Part shown: in pieces, positions 1-11,990 of the stretch | Layout: every line of letters starts with the position of its first letter | Position numbering within the stretch: the first letter of the stretch is position 1 | Program-made: the position numbers and the translations under genes | Notes under the pieces: model-generated | The model's input: only the letters and a program-made list of their open reading frames with translations | Database searches by the model: none | What the model was told of the DNA's origin: nothing | Assembly (NCBI GenBank): GCA_941918925.1 | Contig: OW799237.1 | Span: forward strand, 89,749,015-89,813,014 | Direction: 5' to 3' | DNA from: Phyto melanocephala | Taxonomy: Eukaryota; Arthropoda; Insecta; Diptera; Rhinophoridae | Length of the DNA: 64,000 nucleotides

Positions 1-165
1 AAAAAGCTCTAAAAATAGATTATTTCAGTAATTACCCAGTGCTTAAATTTTACCGTTAAATTAGGTACCATCCTTTTAATTATAAGAAATGCATTTGTTT
101 CGATTTTATGTTAACTAAAATTTATTCTTAGTGCATTTTTATTATTCGAAGCATAAAAAAAAGGA

Positions 166-1340
166 AATTTACTTGGTCATAAAAATAGGTACTTTAAAGG
201 AATTGTGGAAAATTAAAGGATTTTTAAGTCATTTTCAACATAAATATCACTATTTAAGCTTTATTGCATCACTAACCACTATGTCCACAATTATTTTTTA
301 TAACTTTATCTAATCTGTTGGGCATAGAAGAGATTAACTTGCGGCAAGTCTCAAAACGGGTGTCATACCATATTTCTTGCACTTTATGCCATAACTGAGT
401 CTTGTTTTGAATATTTTCTTTCCTAAGTCTAACTTTGAGATCTTTCCAAAGATTCTCAATTAGATTGAGATCGGGTGATTGACTTGGCCACTCCAAAACA
501 CTAACTTTATTTTACTGAAACCATCCACTTACTAGCTTAGAAGAGTGTAATGGCAATGATCAACGTAATGACATTTCATCCTCAGCATAAGGCAACATAA
601 CATTTTCCAGAATATTTCTGTACCCTTTCTTAGTCATTATATCTGAATTTAAGTGAATAGGCCCTACGACACTCCAAGAAAAACATCCCTAAACCATGAT
701 GTTGCCGCCATTATGTTTTATTATTTTTTTTTTTTTGGGTTACGTGGGTTAAATTTTTGACTTTTTGGTCTTCTCATATTCCGCCCAGCATTGTTTCCAA
801 ACAAATTAATTTTAGTTTCATCACTCCAAAGTATGTTGTGTCATTTTTAGTTCCTTTTGGGCCACACCATGTCTTATGGCGATTTGCAAGTTCTTTCCTC
901 TTCTGTAAATTTACTTTTTCTTTTCGAGCTATTCGTCCCGGAAGATTAATATCACATAAACGACGTCGCACAGTTCTTGCTGAAATTTGATTATTTATTT
1001 CAGCTGCAATTACCTTAGAGAACTTAAAAGGGTCTCGTTCCGCAAGCATTGCTATGTATCCATCAGTAGTTTGGCTTTTTTCATAGCACCACGTCTTTCT
1101 TTTGTGTTTCGGCTATAAATTCATAGGATTTATTCTGTTCCCGAAGCTTTTTAACTAGTCCCCCTCTTCTTCAGAACAATGCTGTGCTCGATCCATCTAT
1201 CATTGATGTAAGTATTGATATTAGATTATCATTGTATTAAAATAAGATTACCAACCTTGAAATGTCCAGTTCGACCTTAATTTTTTGAAAATATGCGAAA
1301 ATATTTAGCAAAGTACCTATTTTATTGGCCACAAAAATTT
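166..1340 (-). mobile_element. Decayed Tc1-like DNA transposon
   Basis: Imperfect terminal inverted repeats face each other at about 166-195 and 1310-1340; both contain the string ataggtacttt or its complement. Between them, read on the minus strand, are pieces of a Tc1/mariner-superfamily transposase. The size (about 1.2 kb) fits a single-gene Tc1-like element. The outer ends are uncertain because the repeats have diverged. Confidence 0.75.
272..1200 (-). pseudogene. Tc1-like transposase pseudogene
   Basis: The enzyme would cut and paste its own element in the nucleus. The C-terminal part (272-496) shows the WPSQSPDLNLIENLW signature, which holds the last catalytic acid of the Tc1 DDE triad. 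The central part (774-1049) contains the segment ISARTVRRRL, the end of the paired-type DNA-binding domain, and the start of the catalytic core. The N-terminal stretch at about 1080-1190 still resembles the first helix-turn-helix. Several frame changes and stops separate the pieces, especially in 500-770, so no protein can be made. It is an ordinary fossil copy. Confidence 0.8.
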
Positions 1341-1747
1341 TTTGTTTTTAATTAATTTTCCTGTGAACGCTAACAAAAATGTCTAAAAACAACCGATTTT
1401 CTTCTATAAATATGAAAAAGTGTTGACAATTAAAACCATGTAAAGTTTGTTCCTATTTTAATTGCCGCGTCAATTAGCATTTCGTCTTGATTCTGTAACA
1501 TTAGAGAGTTTTAAGTTAAAAATGGTGCTCACTTAAACAAGAGTAAATTTTTGAAAAATATCTTAAATATATTTGAAAATTTGCTGAAGAAGAAGTTACA
1601 GGGCAAGGAGTCAAGATGAAACAATTTAATTGTTTACGATAACTTCACATGAATATTTTAGTGATTTTACCGACCTTAAAACAACTTTATTTTGTGTTAA
1701 AGCAAATTAGCTTTTTACACACATTTATTTTCGATTATAATAGATTG
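1341..1747. other. AT-rich, nothing recognised
   Basis: I see no coding frame, RNA gene or repeat boundary here. Confidence 0.5.
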
Positions 1748-1952
1748 AGGGCCATTATTAAGACTTGATAGGATTAGGCGGGTAGACAGTTATCCATTAC
1801 CCTAGAACTTTACTTTAATCTAAAGTGAGCGGTAAGTTAAAGTCAAGTTCACTCAACCTGATGGGTGGAACTAAGATTGTAAAAATGATTAACTGTTTAT
1901 TCGTCTGACAAAATCCTACCTTTAACTAACATTAAGTTGTAATAATGTCCCT
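1748..1952. mobile_element. Foldback MITE-like element, about 205 bp
   Basis: The left end (gggccattattaagacttg) matches the complement of the right end (agggacattattacaactta), and the similarity extends inward for about 60 bp with gaps. There is no coding capacity. It is probably a small non-autonomous DNA element, family unknown. Confidence 0.5.
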
Positions 1953-3559
1953 AAAAGTAAACTTTTAATAAAAATAAATTTTATAACTTTAAAATGCACT
2001 GTGGTTTATGTTTTCTTTACAGTAAAACTGTTGTTTTCTTTATCATTTTATTTAAGTGTATTTTAAACTTATAGGTGGAAAATTTGACAATTCTATTTTA
2101 AATAAAATGGGAGAAATAAATAAATAAATATTATGATATTAATGAGTTTGGTTTTTGAAAAATTTAGCATTATTACTAAATAGTAGAGTCGAAATGGTGG
2201 CTATTGTGTCACGACTGTGTGCTAGCAGGGTATATTTACACACACACACAGGCACACACACAGCAACTTATACAACATATTTGCGGTTAATGAGGTTCTT
2301 TTGTGCAAAATGTTCATTGGAAATGCATTGAGTGTAAAACTGAAATAAAATAAAAGGAAATTTATTGAAATTAAAATATATTTGATAATTTTATAAAATA
2401 TTTATGCGGAGTTTACGTAAACATAAATTACTTTAAGTTGAATAAAGAAAACCGAAAATAAGCATTTTATCAATATCACTAAAACATTGGGAAGGACATT
2501 GTTATATAAATAAAAATCAAATAACGTTCGATAGTAATCGCATTACGTAAGAATCTCAGTAACGTTTGTCATAAACCAACTTAGGTTTTAATGAAAAGAA
2601 ATATCGACCACGTCTACTTTATTAGACGTGTTTTTGTTTTTTACTCAGGAACAGTTCTTATGAAGAGTTACTTCTTAAAATTTGAATTGAGCTTATCACC
2701 ATCCATACAAAATCAACAGTTTTTGCCTCATATTCCAAGTACAATAATGTCTCAAGTCTTTTAAATTCGTGTGGGATGTTATAAAGATATTTTGAATAGT
2801 TCAGCTTAAAATAAGCTAGAAAACAATAGTGGGCGTGGCACTATTAATACTTATAAAATACATTTGATTAAATATATTGAAACTTATATCATCTATAATC
2901 GGAAAATAGTATTTTACTATGATCTAATATGTCTTATTTCAACTAAAAATCTACCAGACCGGAGAAGGCGTAGTGATGTCCCCCATAATTGTATATTAAA
3001 TTTCGGGAACTATAAATGGCAGAGTTTTTAATGTTTTTAAATTTTGCAATTCATTTCAAAAATTAGTTAGGATCAAATGAAGAGCATGATTTTTTCCATA
3101 CAAAGAAATTATATTAAATGGTATATCAGAATTAAAAATTTTAATTGCTTTAACGCCAGGTAACGTGGTTATTCCCATACCAAATATTAAATTTAATATC
3201 AATCTATATAACTTTAATCTCTATTTAATTTTAATTTAGTTTAAACTTCTCCTGATAACAATTTCGTAACTAGAACCAAAAATTCAAATGAATGGCGATG
3301 ACAGAGTACCCTGATATGAATTAAATACTATTTATGACAATTATTGCTAAAAAATAATGTCAGATAATATTAATATCTTACTCCTAATGAGTAGATAGCA
3401 AAAAATTTGCGAAACATAAAATACAATCAGTTTTAAGTTATTTTCTTTTACCTAGAGTTCCCATATAACTCGTCCATTTATAAGTCTTATACAAATAGCT
3501 CCTTCGTTTTGCTAGATTTTAAAAAGCATAATGATGAAGTCCCAAAAGGAACAAAAGTG
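1953..3559. other. AT-rich stretch with a CA microsatellite
   Basis: No gene is visible. A broken (CA)n tract lies at about 2239-2262. A short gggcgtggca motif at about 2832 resembles the 120-bp units at 43450-44100 but is too short to assign. Confidence 0.5.
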
Positions 3560-4440
3560 ACAGATGACTGTCTAGGGTTGACGACGTAAAGGATTACATA
3601 GAAACAAGCCGTTCAAATCTCATTTCTGAAGCAGTGTGTGAAAGTTCAGAAATATTTACTCGAAAAAATTAACAAGACTAACAAAATTCGACAGATTTTC
3701 TACAGTGTATACTTAAAAATGCCATTGTATCTCGGGCAGTGGCTCCATCCGGCTGAAACTACATCTTAGGTCTTTTTTGCAAGAGCAGGTGTAAAAAATG
3801 GCACACATAAATCATATCACTCTTCATTTACGGTTCTACACCATGATATACACATATATCTGTGTTGATAACTAACTCCTGGATTTTTGAAACTTCAGAG
3901 TCCACAGTTCTGCTTATTAACAAAATCGTTCATATGAAAATGAGCTTGATAACTTATAATTAGATACACATAAACTTGATTTAATTTCTGACCAACTGTT
4001 TAAATTAAACAGCAAAATTAAGACGTTGTTGATAATCTCCAGGTTTTAATTCTTGCACCGATTGCGCCTTATATGGAAAGATCAAGAATTCTAGCCATTC
4101 CCTTCCATTTCTCTACATGTTCAATATTTGCAGTACGAATTAAACATGATCTAGCGATTCACTTATGGTACCAGTTTGGTGGTAACGATGAACTGAGGAG
4201 CGAATCAGTGCTTCAAATGGCGAAATTCTGATGTTAAAATGTCTTTGCGTTTGAGCTATTGACCGCTGGTTTAAATAGTAAAATTCTATTATTCTGGTTC
4301 TTTGCTCAGTTGTGATTCTCTTGATTATGTATCCTCTAGGTGTCATTTATATAATCCAAAAAAAAAAAAAAAAATAAAAAGTCATTATATTTTAGACTCC
4401 CATGGTAGACTGTAACTGACGCACCCTGTACTTTCATAAT
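3560..4440 (-). pseudogene. Mariner-superfamily (DUF4817-type HTH, DDE_3) transposase pseudogene, copy A
   Basis: Read on the minus strand, 4346-4140 encodes a helix-turn-helix with EQRTRIIEFYYLNQRS followed by QTQRHF, the N-terminal pattern of insect transposases annotated as DUF4817. Further along are frame-shifted remnants of the linker (QSVQELKPGDYQQRL, about 4030-4070), the first catalytic region (AHFHMNDFVNKQNCGLW, about 3900-3960) and the second (QPDGATA, about 3740). The gcaccctgta motif near 4430 is probably the terminal inverted repeat, since it recurs at the end of the fragment at 61700-61935. Multiple frameshifts make it dead. Confidence 0.65.
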
Positions 4441-5518
4441 AAAGACTAAATTAAACAAGTTGATAACGGCGAACGATTTATCTTGATGATAGCAAAATTT
4501 TTTTAAATTGAAGTGGATGATTTCCAAAGATATGTGCTCTGTGGTGCAATATGCCACACAACTCATGCCATATTTGAATTCTTGTACGACCTACTTGAGA
4601 GGGCTATGATCATCTCACATGTTTGTAATGTGAGCTTGCCTCCGAAACAATGTGAATTGACCCTGTTATATTTTCTTGCTGGGTTTTTAAAAGTCACATA
4701 CAACAGCGGCTTTCAAAGCAAACATAACCCATGTAATCCGCCAGAATTTATTCTAATATATACTCCGCAAATATTTGCAAGATGCTATATTCTAAGTATA
4801 ATATAATCGACTAGACTTTCAAATGAATAAAAAATTATGGTATTAAACGCACTCTTTTTTTTTTTTTTGATATTTTTGATAGAAAGCACTTATTGAAGAC
4901 CCGTTACATTTTGCTCTATTTTCGAAAAAACATTCCGTTTAAAATATTGATTTAAAGAAGTGCCCTTTTAGTATAGTCTTGCTGAATTTAAATCATGAAA
5001 AAGTATTTTTTTTAGCCACTTTTTAATGTGACTCTTGTAGCTCCAACATTAAATTGCGTTTTTTCTCTCTCATTATAATTGTTGGTTTTTTGCAATTCAA
5101 TTTAAATTAATTATTTTGTTTTCTCTTGTAAATTCCAGTTTGTTTTAAGACTTTATCTTTTAAAATTTAGTAGTTGTCTTGCAAAAGAAGAATTAAATTT
5201 AGCGAAAACAAATAAGAGCAATGTATTTGGCTTTGCTGAATCTCTAATTCCCTTCAGTGCTAAGAAGTTGGCTTTAAAATTTTTATTAAAAATTTTAAAT
5301 AAATAAAAAACACATTATTAAAAATGTTCTTTAATTCTTTTTTTGTAATTATCAAAATAAATTTAAAATATTATAATTTTTTTTTCATGTTAATTTAATT
5401 AATTTTCCATACCAAACTGTGCTGGATAAGGAAAAAAAATTTGCGTAAATTTCATTGAATTTGGCTAAACAGCTTGGGAAGGATGCTTTATCGTTTTAAA
5501 AGTTCCCAAAGACTATCT
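4441..5518. other. AT-rich, nothing recognised
   Basis: Short open frames here have AT-driven composition and no recognisable motif. Confidence 0.5.
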
Positions 5519-5632
5519 GCCGTATTCATTAAAAATATTTTAAGTTTGCTAACGGCTTATTTGACAGATGTTGTATAGAGATTTGTCAAATAAGCCCTCA
5601 TTAAACATAAAATAATTTTTATAAATATGGGA
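5519..5632. mobile_element. Short foldback MITE, copy 1
   Basis: About 114 bp that folds back on itself: the left end gccgtattcattaaaaatat pairs with the complement of the right end. The centre carries the phrase ggcttatttgacagatgttg. A second copy with the same centre is at 52716-52821. Confidence 0.65.
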
Positions 5633-5951
5633 GTAAGAATAAAAATCAATTCCTTGCCAAATCTTAAATAAATATTTATTGATGTTACGCACGACCTGTT
5701 AATCCTATATGCCACTCGTCACTACATCATGGTATAAAAAGACTTATAAAAACAGCATTATTTTTTTCTGGTTTAAAGCCCGATTTAAATGAACGATTTA
5801 TTTTTATTTATACATCTAGACATATACTGAAATATCTTGCAATAATTTTACTCATCAGTAACGTTTGTTTATAGGTAAATGAAATTAACACAGTTACTTA
5901 CACATATTTATTTGGGCGTACTACAATAAAATTATAAAATATTTTCTTTTT

Positions 5952-6809
5952 ATAAAGGGTGGGCCATCTATTGGTGGTTATTTCGAATATTTACGTTATT
6001 CTATTCTGTAACAAAATTCCGTATATTATCTTCGCTGAACGAAATAATTCAATTTACTATTGAGCAATATTATTTATTGGAAATTTATTAACAAAACAAA
6101 GACAATTGATCGGAAATTGGAAAAATATTTTTTTCGGATGAAGCTTAATTTTTATCTTGGTGGGTACGTTAGAAAGTAAAATTACAATATTTTGTGCTAA
6201 AAGAACCCAAACTTAATCTTACAGAAGCCAATGCACCCAATTCGACTGTCTGTTTTCTGCGGCTTGTGGAGTGGAACCATCGTTTGTCCTTATATCTTTG
6301 AAAATGAGGATGGCGCAACCATTGTGGTCAATCGAGACACCTATCGCAACGATTTCCTTGATCTTTTTTCCCGCTTTTAATGGTATCGATGTGAACAATG
6401 TTTGGTTTCAACAGGATGGTATAACTTGTCAAACATCTTATGCCACAATTAACTTATTGCGTTTTATGACCGTAAAATAAGCCGTAAATGTGATATCAAT
6501 TGGCCGCCAAAATGCTGCGATTTGACACCGTTGGACTTATTTTCTGTAGGGCTAAAGAAAGTGTTATGCAGACAAACCAGAGGCAATTAAGCCTTTGAAA
6601 ATAAAGCGTCATGATGACATTACCGAGATACAACCCCATTCAATCGAAAAAGTGCTAGAAATTGGTCCGATTGAATAGGGTACTGTGAGGCTAGCCGCGG
6701 CAGCCATATGGATGAATTAATATTTAATTTCGAACCGAAACAAACTTTCAAACCGTTTTTGTTTTTTTTAATTTTTAAATTTGAATTTTCAAATGGCGCG
6801 CCCTTTAAG
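5952..6809 (+). mobile_element. Mariner-superfamily element with both ends, copy B
   Basis: The left end (ataaagggtgggccatct) and the complement of the right end (ttaaagggcgcgccattt) form terminal inverted repeats around an 858-bp unit. Inside, in shifting plus-strand frames, are transposase pieces: FFSDEA with the first catalytic aspartate (about 6127), NVWFQQDG with the second (about 6398-6425), and a C-terminal tail ending just before the right repeat. The short length and missing N-terminus show that it is internally deleted and non-functional. Confidence 0.7.
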
Positions 6810-6834
6810 AAAATATCAGCAAACAAAAACTTGT

Positions 6835-7180
6835 CATCCTTAAAAGATAAGCGATGATGCCACCAGTTTATAAACCACACCAAATTGTCGTATTTTCGGG
6901 ATGCATCGGCAGCTCTTGTATGTCATGTGGCTGTTTTCTTCACCCCATATACGACAGTTTTGCATGTTTACGTATCCATTTAGCCAGAGATAAGCCTCAT
7001 CGCTGAACACAATTTTTTGACAAAACAGTGGATTTCCATCGAGCTGAATTTTGATTTGCAGTAGTTGATCGTTTGTGAGTTTCTCTATGATGAAATGGCA
7101 GAGTATACTGAACACTTTTCACTTTCACAGATGTAGTTTGGACACAATTACCAACCAGTGCTTCATAAAAAATCATCCTT
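6835..7180 (-). pseudogene. Mariner-superfamily transposase fragment, copy C
   Basis: The minus-strand frame 7115-6840 contains KIVFSDEAYLWLNGYVN followed by QNCRIWGEEN, the first catalytic aspartate region of the same family as copies A, B and D. The protein then breaks off beside the right end of copy B, which has the opposite orientation, suggesting that B inserted into C or that the two were rearranged together. Confidence 0.7.
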
Positions 7181-7499
7181 TATTATAAAAATTTGAAAAA
7201 AATTTGTGAGAGTCGATTTGGTATTTTAATCTCATAAATTAATTAAAGGCTGTCTCAGTAATAATTCACTTTTTAAAATAAGGGTAATTTGTTTGTGTAA
7301 GTGGCAACTATGAAATTTATTACCTGCCAAATATGTTTATTTCGATTATTAAACTTGGAGCGCTTTAAGAAATATTAATGCGTTAAATTGTCCAAACTTT
7401 TTAAAAAAATTTGGAAATTAATGCTGAAACAGCTCACAAACTTTGAATAATTTTCAGTTGGTGGCAAATATTTTAAGAATTATACAAAAAAAAAATCCT

Positions 7500-8320
7500 T
7501 TATGGACCCTTAAACTCCTGGGTGTCTATGTACCGGTTCGTCTCTTGAAAACATTGCTGGTTTGAATGAGATTGTTGTCGAAAACCTTAAAGCATCAATT
7601 CGTCATCGTTCTCAATTATTTTAAATTTCACGCAGCACTATGCAGCGAATTTGAGAAAAAGCACCTCCAGCTCCATGCACACAAAATGAAATTTTGTCAG
7701 GAGTTCAAACCAGCGGAATGTACCACCAATTGGTTTTGTAACTAATAAAGCAAAGCTAAGTCGATGCCAATTTAAAAAAAGGCATGTTCTACGATTAAGC
7801 TCATTTTTCAACTAAATGACCTTGTGAATACAAAAAAATTTTAGATTTCGGGTTTCAAGAAATTCTCATGCATTTCAAATGTATCCACAACGAGGAACTC
7901 TTTGGTGCGGATTTTGTTTTGGCTGCGTAATTGAGTATTATTTTTTTGGAGATGAGAAATCGCAGTGATTGAGAATAGCATTTATTACAGGAACATGATA
8001 ACAGAGTTTTTCTGGCTTCAACTGGAAGGCATGAATATGAATGACATGTAGCTTCAGCAAGATGGTGCCACTTGCTATGCAGCGAATGAAAAAATCCATT
8101 TATTGTAGCAACGATTTCCAAAACCAATAACTTAAAGAAATTCTGATATCAACAGGCCCCCAAGATCATGTGATTCAACGCCGTATGATATTTTTCTGTG
8201 CGGTTTTGTAAAATCTCAGAATAAGTCTTCTTTACATTCCAATATAAAAATCTCGACTATCAGAAAACATACGCATATTTGTAAATGACAAATTGCATTC
8301 TTAATGAGACACACTTTAGA
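7500..8320 (+). pseudogene. Mariner-superfamily transposase pseudogene, copy D
   Basis: Plus-strand frames carry YPQRGTLWCGF (about 7880-7910), LQQDGATCYAANEKI with the second catalytic aspartate (about 8050-8090), and CDSTPYDIFLCGFVKSQN with the last catalytic residue region (about 8165-8220). Stops and frameshifts lie between them. The N-terminus is too decayed to delimit. Confidence 0.65.
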
Positions 8321-9790
8321 ACTGGGAGCAAATTATGACATTCGTTCACGATCGAAATTTAACTCGAATCATCTAATAAGAATTTTGAATATTCGATAAC
8401 GTTCGAATGCCGTAATTTGACCCCTGGAGTCAGTTTTTAACATTTCGTTGTTGCACAACTAACAAACTAGAAATGGTAGCTTTTTTTTTATTAGTTAGTG
8501 AAATTAAAATTCAAATAGATTAAGCATTGAGCAATTTAGATTTGGCAATTTTTCGTGAAATTTTTTCTATATTTGCCAAATTTAAAGGTATTCACGATTT
8601 CAAGTTTAGAAGAGCTAAAAAAAATGTTTTGTTACACCCTAATGTACATGCCAGTGTATTTTCAGTTTATAACAAACACAAACATACACGCATTTTTTTT
8701 TTGGGTTGTACATTCTATAATGTTCATTTTAAAAATTCAGCATTGTTTGTTGACGGAAAACACATTTTACTGTGGTTACGTTTACCTTACGTGACAGCTT
8801 ACCACAACAGCTGCAAATAGTTATAAGAAAGAAAAAAAAAACGCATACATTGCAAAATACGTAAAAAATACATTACAAATACCAAATGAAAATATTATCT
8901 GTTTTTCTTGAGTTGTGTGTAGATAGATTCAGACATTAAGTGTAAACACATATATGGAGAGTTTCATAAATTTCGTGGCAATCAGTAATAATAGGTTAAA
9001 TTTTACTTGAAAAAATGTTTTCATAGCATTGGTTTATTCAATGGTTGTTTATATATAGAAACTAAATTAAACAAGTAAAAGATAGATATTCTGCGATGCA
9101 AAATCTTATCATCCCTTTCACCTACATGTTTGTATTTAGTTAAGTGAAAGTTTCAAAAACTACCACGTAGGACGTTTATCAAAGTAAATGAAAAAAGTAA
9201 GACTTAGAGCAGCCTGAGAGAATATGCATATGATTGCTCTGTCATTAGGACAATACGTAATATGCCATTCTTTTTAAGACGCCATCTTGGATTTGGGATT
9301 TTGTCATAGTGTACTGGACTCTATTTATAAAGCGCTTTCATTTGATTTTCATGAGAGTATTAAAAAAATGTTAGATAATTTTATTCATAATGCCATCTTG
9401 GGTTTGACATATAATCACTGTATACTGACATCAGCTAGTCAAGCCGTTTGATGACACTATTACACTATTTGACAACGATTTTGATTTAGGAAATTTGGCA
9501 GTTTTTTTACAAGTAAATTTCTTAAATGGCTGAATCCTCAAATGCAATTAAAGAGTAGAAAAGTGGAACATTTTTAAAGATACTTGTGAATTTTTTATTT
9601 AAAAAAAAAAAAAATAAATAGAAAAAGAATTTAATTGAGAATTTCACAGAGTTAAAATTGTTGTAAATTTAATTTTTATTTTATTTTAATTAATTTATTT
9701 TACCATTAGATCATTTTTATTAATTATGAAACTTGCTAAAATATTTTTTTAAATTAAAATAAATTCTAAGCGTTTTACTTAAAACCTTAT
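8321..9790. other. AT-rich; weak fly-repeat traces
   Basis: No gene is visible. Two phrases resembling gccatcttggatttg at about 9282 and 9390, each followed by a tagtgtactg-like stretch, belong to the dispersed fly repeat seen more fully at 16402-17590 and 58643-59658. Confidence 0.45.
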
Positions 9791-10470
9791 TTGATATTGG
9801 TTGAGTGGAACGCATTTCCTAAATTAGCTTTGGTTTCATTCTTAGCATTCTTTACTAGTAGGAGAGCTCTTGAAAGCTTTATGGGCTTGTTCAACATGCA
9901 TTTGTGTTGGACACCAGGACACTGCTCAGTTGTCGGCAATGAAATGGCGGGCGAACTTTGTGCTCATTGGATCAGGGTTGACAATCATTATGAAGAGGGC
10001 ATAGCAAGACCATTATTTTAGACAAATTAGGGCATGTATGTCAGACAGATTTGATATGGTGTAGTGGATCTGAATAAGCTTCATAGCATTTAACGATTCT
10101 AAGGTACTTCTGGACCTAAATCTAAGGGCTTGTATTGGGATTTAAAGGGGATATTGTCCAGTAAGGGCTAGAAACATTAAATGGGCTTGTGATAATTCGG
10201 TTTACTGTAGTCTGAGGAAAAGCTGAAAATGGCATGGCATGGCATATTATCAGTCACTGTGCGAGACCAAAAAAAACGGTAGGGTTAGGAGCTTAGGTAG
10301 GCAATTCTACAATGAGTTGGGTAATGTCTTAGAGTGTAAACTGGATAATATTATTTAATTCATCATGGGGATTGGACAGCTAGTTGATTTCATTTATTCC
10401 GACTTTCTTTCTTATAACTTTGGGAATTGACGGAATTCTCAGAAGATAGGTTGGGTATAAATATATTTCC
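9791..10470 (+). pseudogene. LINE (I/Jockey-type) RNase H remnant
   Basis: The plus frame at about 9890-9960 reads LCWTPGHCSVVGNEMAGEL, the conserved core of the RNase H domain at the C-terminus of I-group and some Jockey-group LINEs, where the enzyme removes RNA from the RNA-DNA hybrid. Downstream sequence to about 10470 still has the gene-like composition of a LINE tail but is interrupted by stops. No reverse transcriptase is visible upstream, so it is a 5'-truncated fossil. Confidence 0.6.
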
Positions 10471-11439
10471 TGAATATCCTCTACAGTGAAAGCTAAAAAA
10501 ACTTAGTTTGTCCTTTTGCTGAGTACTCAGTGTCACAGAATTCTAGGATGTTTCATCTACCATTCCAGAAAATTGTAATTAAAATTCTTTGATCGTTTGT
10601 ACAGGTTTCGATCTCGCTTCCTTCTGCTGTTATTGGAGTTAAGCTATAAAGCTGGGTTGGTTTATTTAGATTTTGAAGTTCCTACGCTTTTCCCTGATGC
10701 CATTAAATGAATTTGTTAATAATTGTTTAAATGTTGTCAATGCGTTGGAAATTACAAAGATATCATTAGAATCTTTATGTTAAAAGCAAAGAAAACGGTA
10801 ATTTTCGACTGTGAGAGTTGGTTTCCTGATAATATTGTTTTCCTACGAAATATCTCATATAAGGTTCCAGCATTGCTTAAGTGCATGTTGTATAGGTTAA
10901 TATTCACATAAAAATAAATGTCCTGTTAAAGTGGAAAATTACGGAAGCTGACAACAAAAGTGTTTAAACAAAATATAAAAAAATGTATTGAATCTAGTTG
11001 ATACATAAAACCAAGCATGACATCGAATATTAAGTTTATTACGAACCTTATTGTTCAAGTAGTTGATGCATTATAAAATTTTTTTGTTAAAATTTAGAAT
11101 TGAGGTTTTGAGCAACATTTAAACAAAGTTAAACTGATTTGGAAGCCCAAAATTAGTGGCATGTAAAAACATCATATGTTTGCTTAGTGTACTTTGAAGT
11201 GCTTGAAAGAGAACCTAAATTTTGCACAAAAGGAGGATCAATAAATTGAAACTTAACTTTAAGCAAATTTTGTACCATCAGGCTTAAAAGCTTTATTAAA
11301 ACAAAGTGTTAAAAACTTTGCCATCAACGGAAAGTGCTTAAAAATAATCTATACTTATAATAAGATTGTAAAAAAAAACTGTATCTTTTTGATGACGATA
11401 TATAACGTGAACAATTTAGAAAACAAAACACCCCTATTT
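10471..11439. other. AT-rich, nothing recognised
   Basis: No coding, RNA or repeat signature that I can name. Confidence 0.45.
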
Positions 11440-11510
11440 AGAATAGCTGTCTGTCTGTCTTTCCATTTGTCTGTTTGTCCATCTGTCTGTCCAAATGGAA
11501 TATGTTAAAA
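11440..11510 (+). repeat. (TCTG)n-rich tract
   Basis: Runs of tctgtctgtctt and tgtccatctgtctgtcc. The same kind of tract sits inside the dispersed fly repeats at 34853-35016 and 42825-44490, so this is probably a remnant of one. Confidence 0.5.
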
Positions 11511-11675
11511 TATGGTATTGCATCTTCATACCTAGGTTCACATATTGACTATGATATCTCATATAACAAAATTAAGAACGAGATAGCGATATTTGACTAT
11601 TTTTAATGGTACTAGAATGTAAGTAGGAAATCAATACAGATATAACACAATGAGAAGATTAAAAAAATAATTAAA

Positions 11676-11990
11676 AAGTAAGAGTGCTTGTGTCGACAGT
11701 ATCGAATATGATAATTATCTTCACCATTATGTACATAGCTGTAATCCCAACATCGTAGCGTAACCCTTTTTATTACTATTTGAGTACGCATAAGTACGCA
11801 AGGACTTTAGTTTTATACTTCCTTTGATAGATTTAAGAAAAAAATTATACAAAATTTTTATATGGAGGCCTTGGATTAAAATTATTTTCATAGTTTACTG
11901 TATTGTAATAGTCTAGCCTTTTTATTTGATACCAATATTGAAGGGACTGAGCATTTTATATTTATTAGGTTGGGTGTGTCCAAAAATTGA
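11676..11990 (-). repeat. Dispersed fly repeat, truncated copy
   Basis: It begins aagtaagagtgcttgtgtcg and then has the tagtttactgtattgtaatagtc and tatttgataccaatattgaa phrases, matching the start of the minus-oriented copies at 16402 and 58643. Confidence 0.5.

Noticed and set aside
2606..2640. Hairpin plus T-run resembling a bacterial terminator
   Set aside because: The stem is only about 8 bp in AT-rich eukaryotic DNA with no gene upstream; chance is the simplest explanation.
4513..4806. 97-codon frame as a gene
   Set aside because: It has no known motif and no supported start; it lies beside transposase debris in sequence without any other sign of coding.
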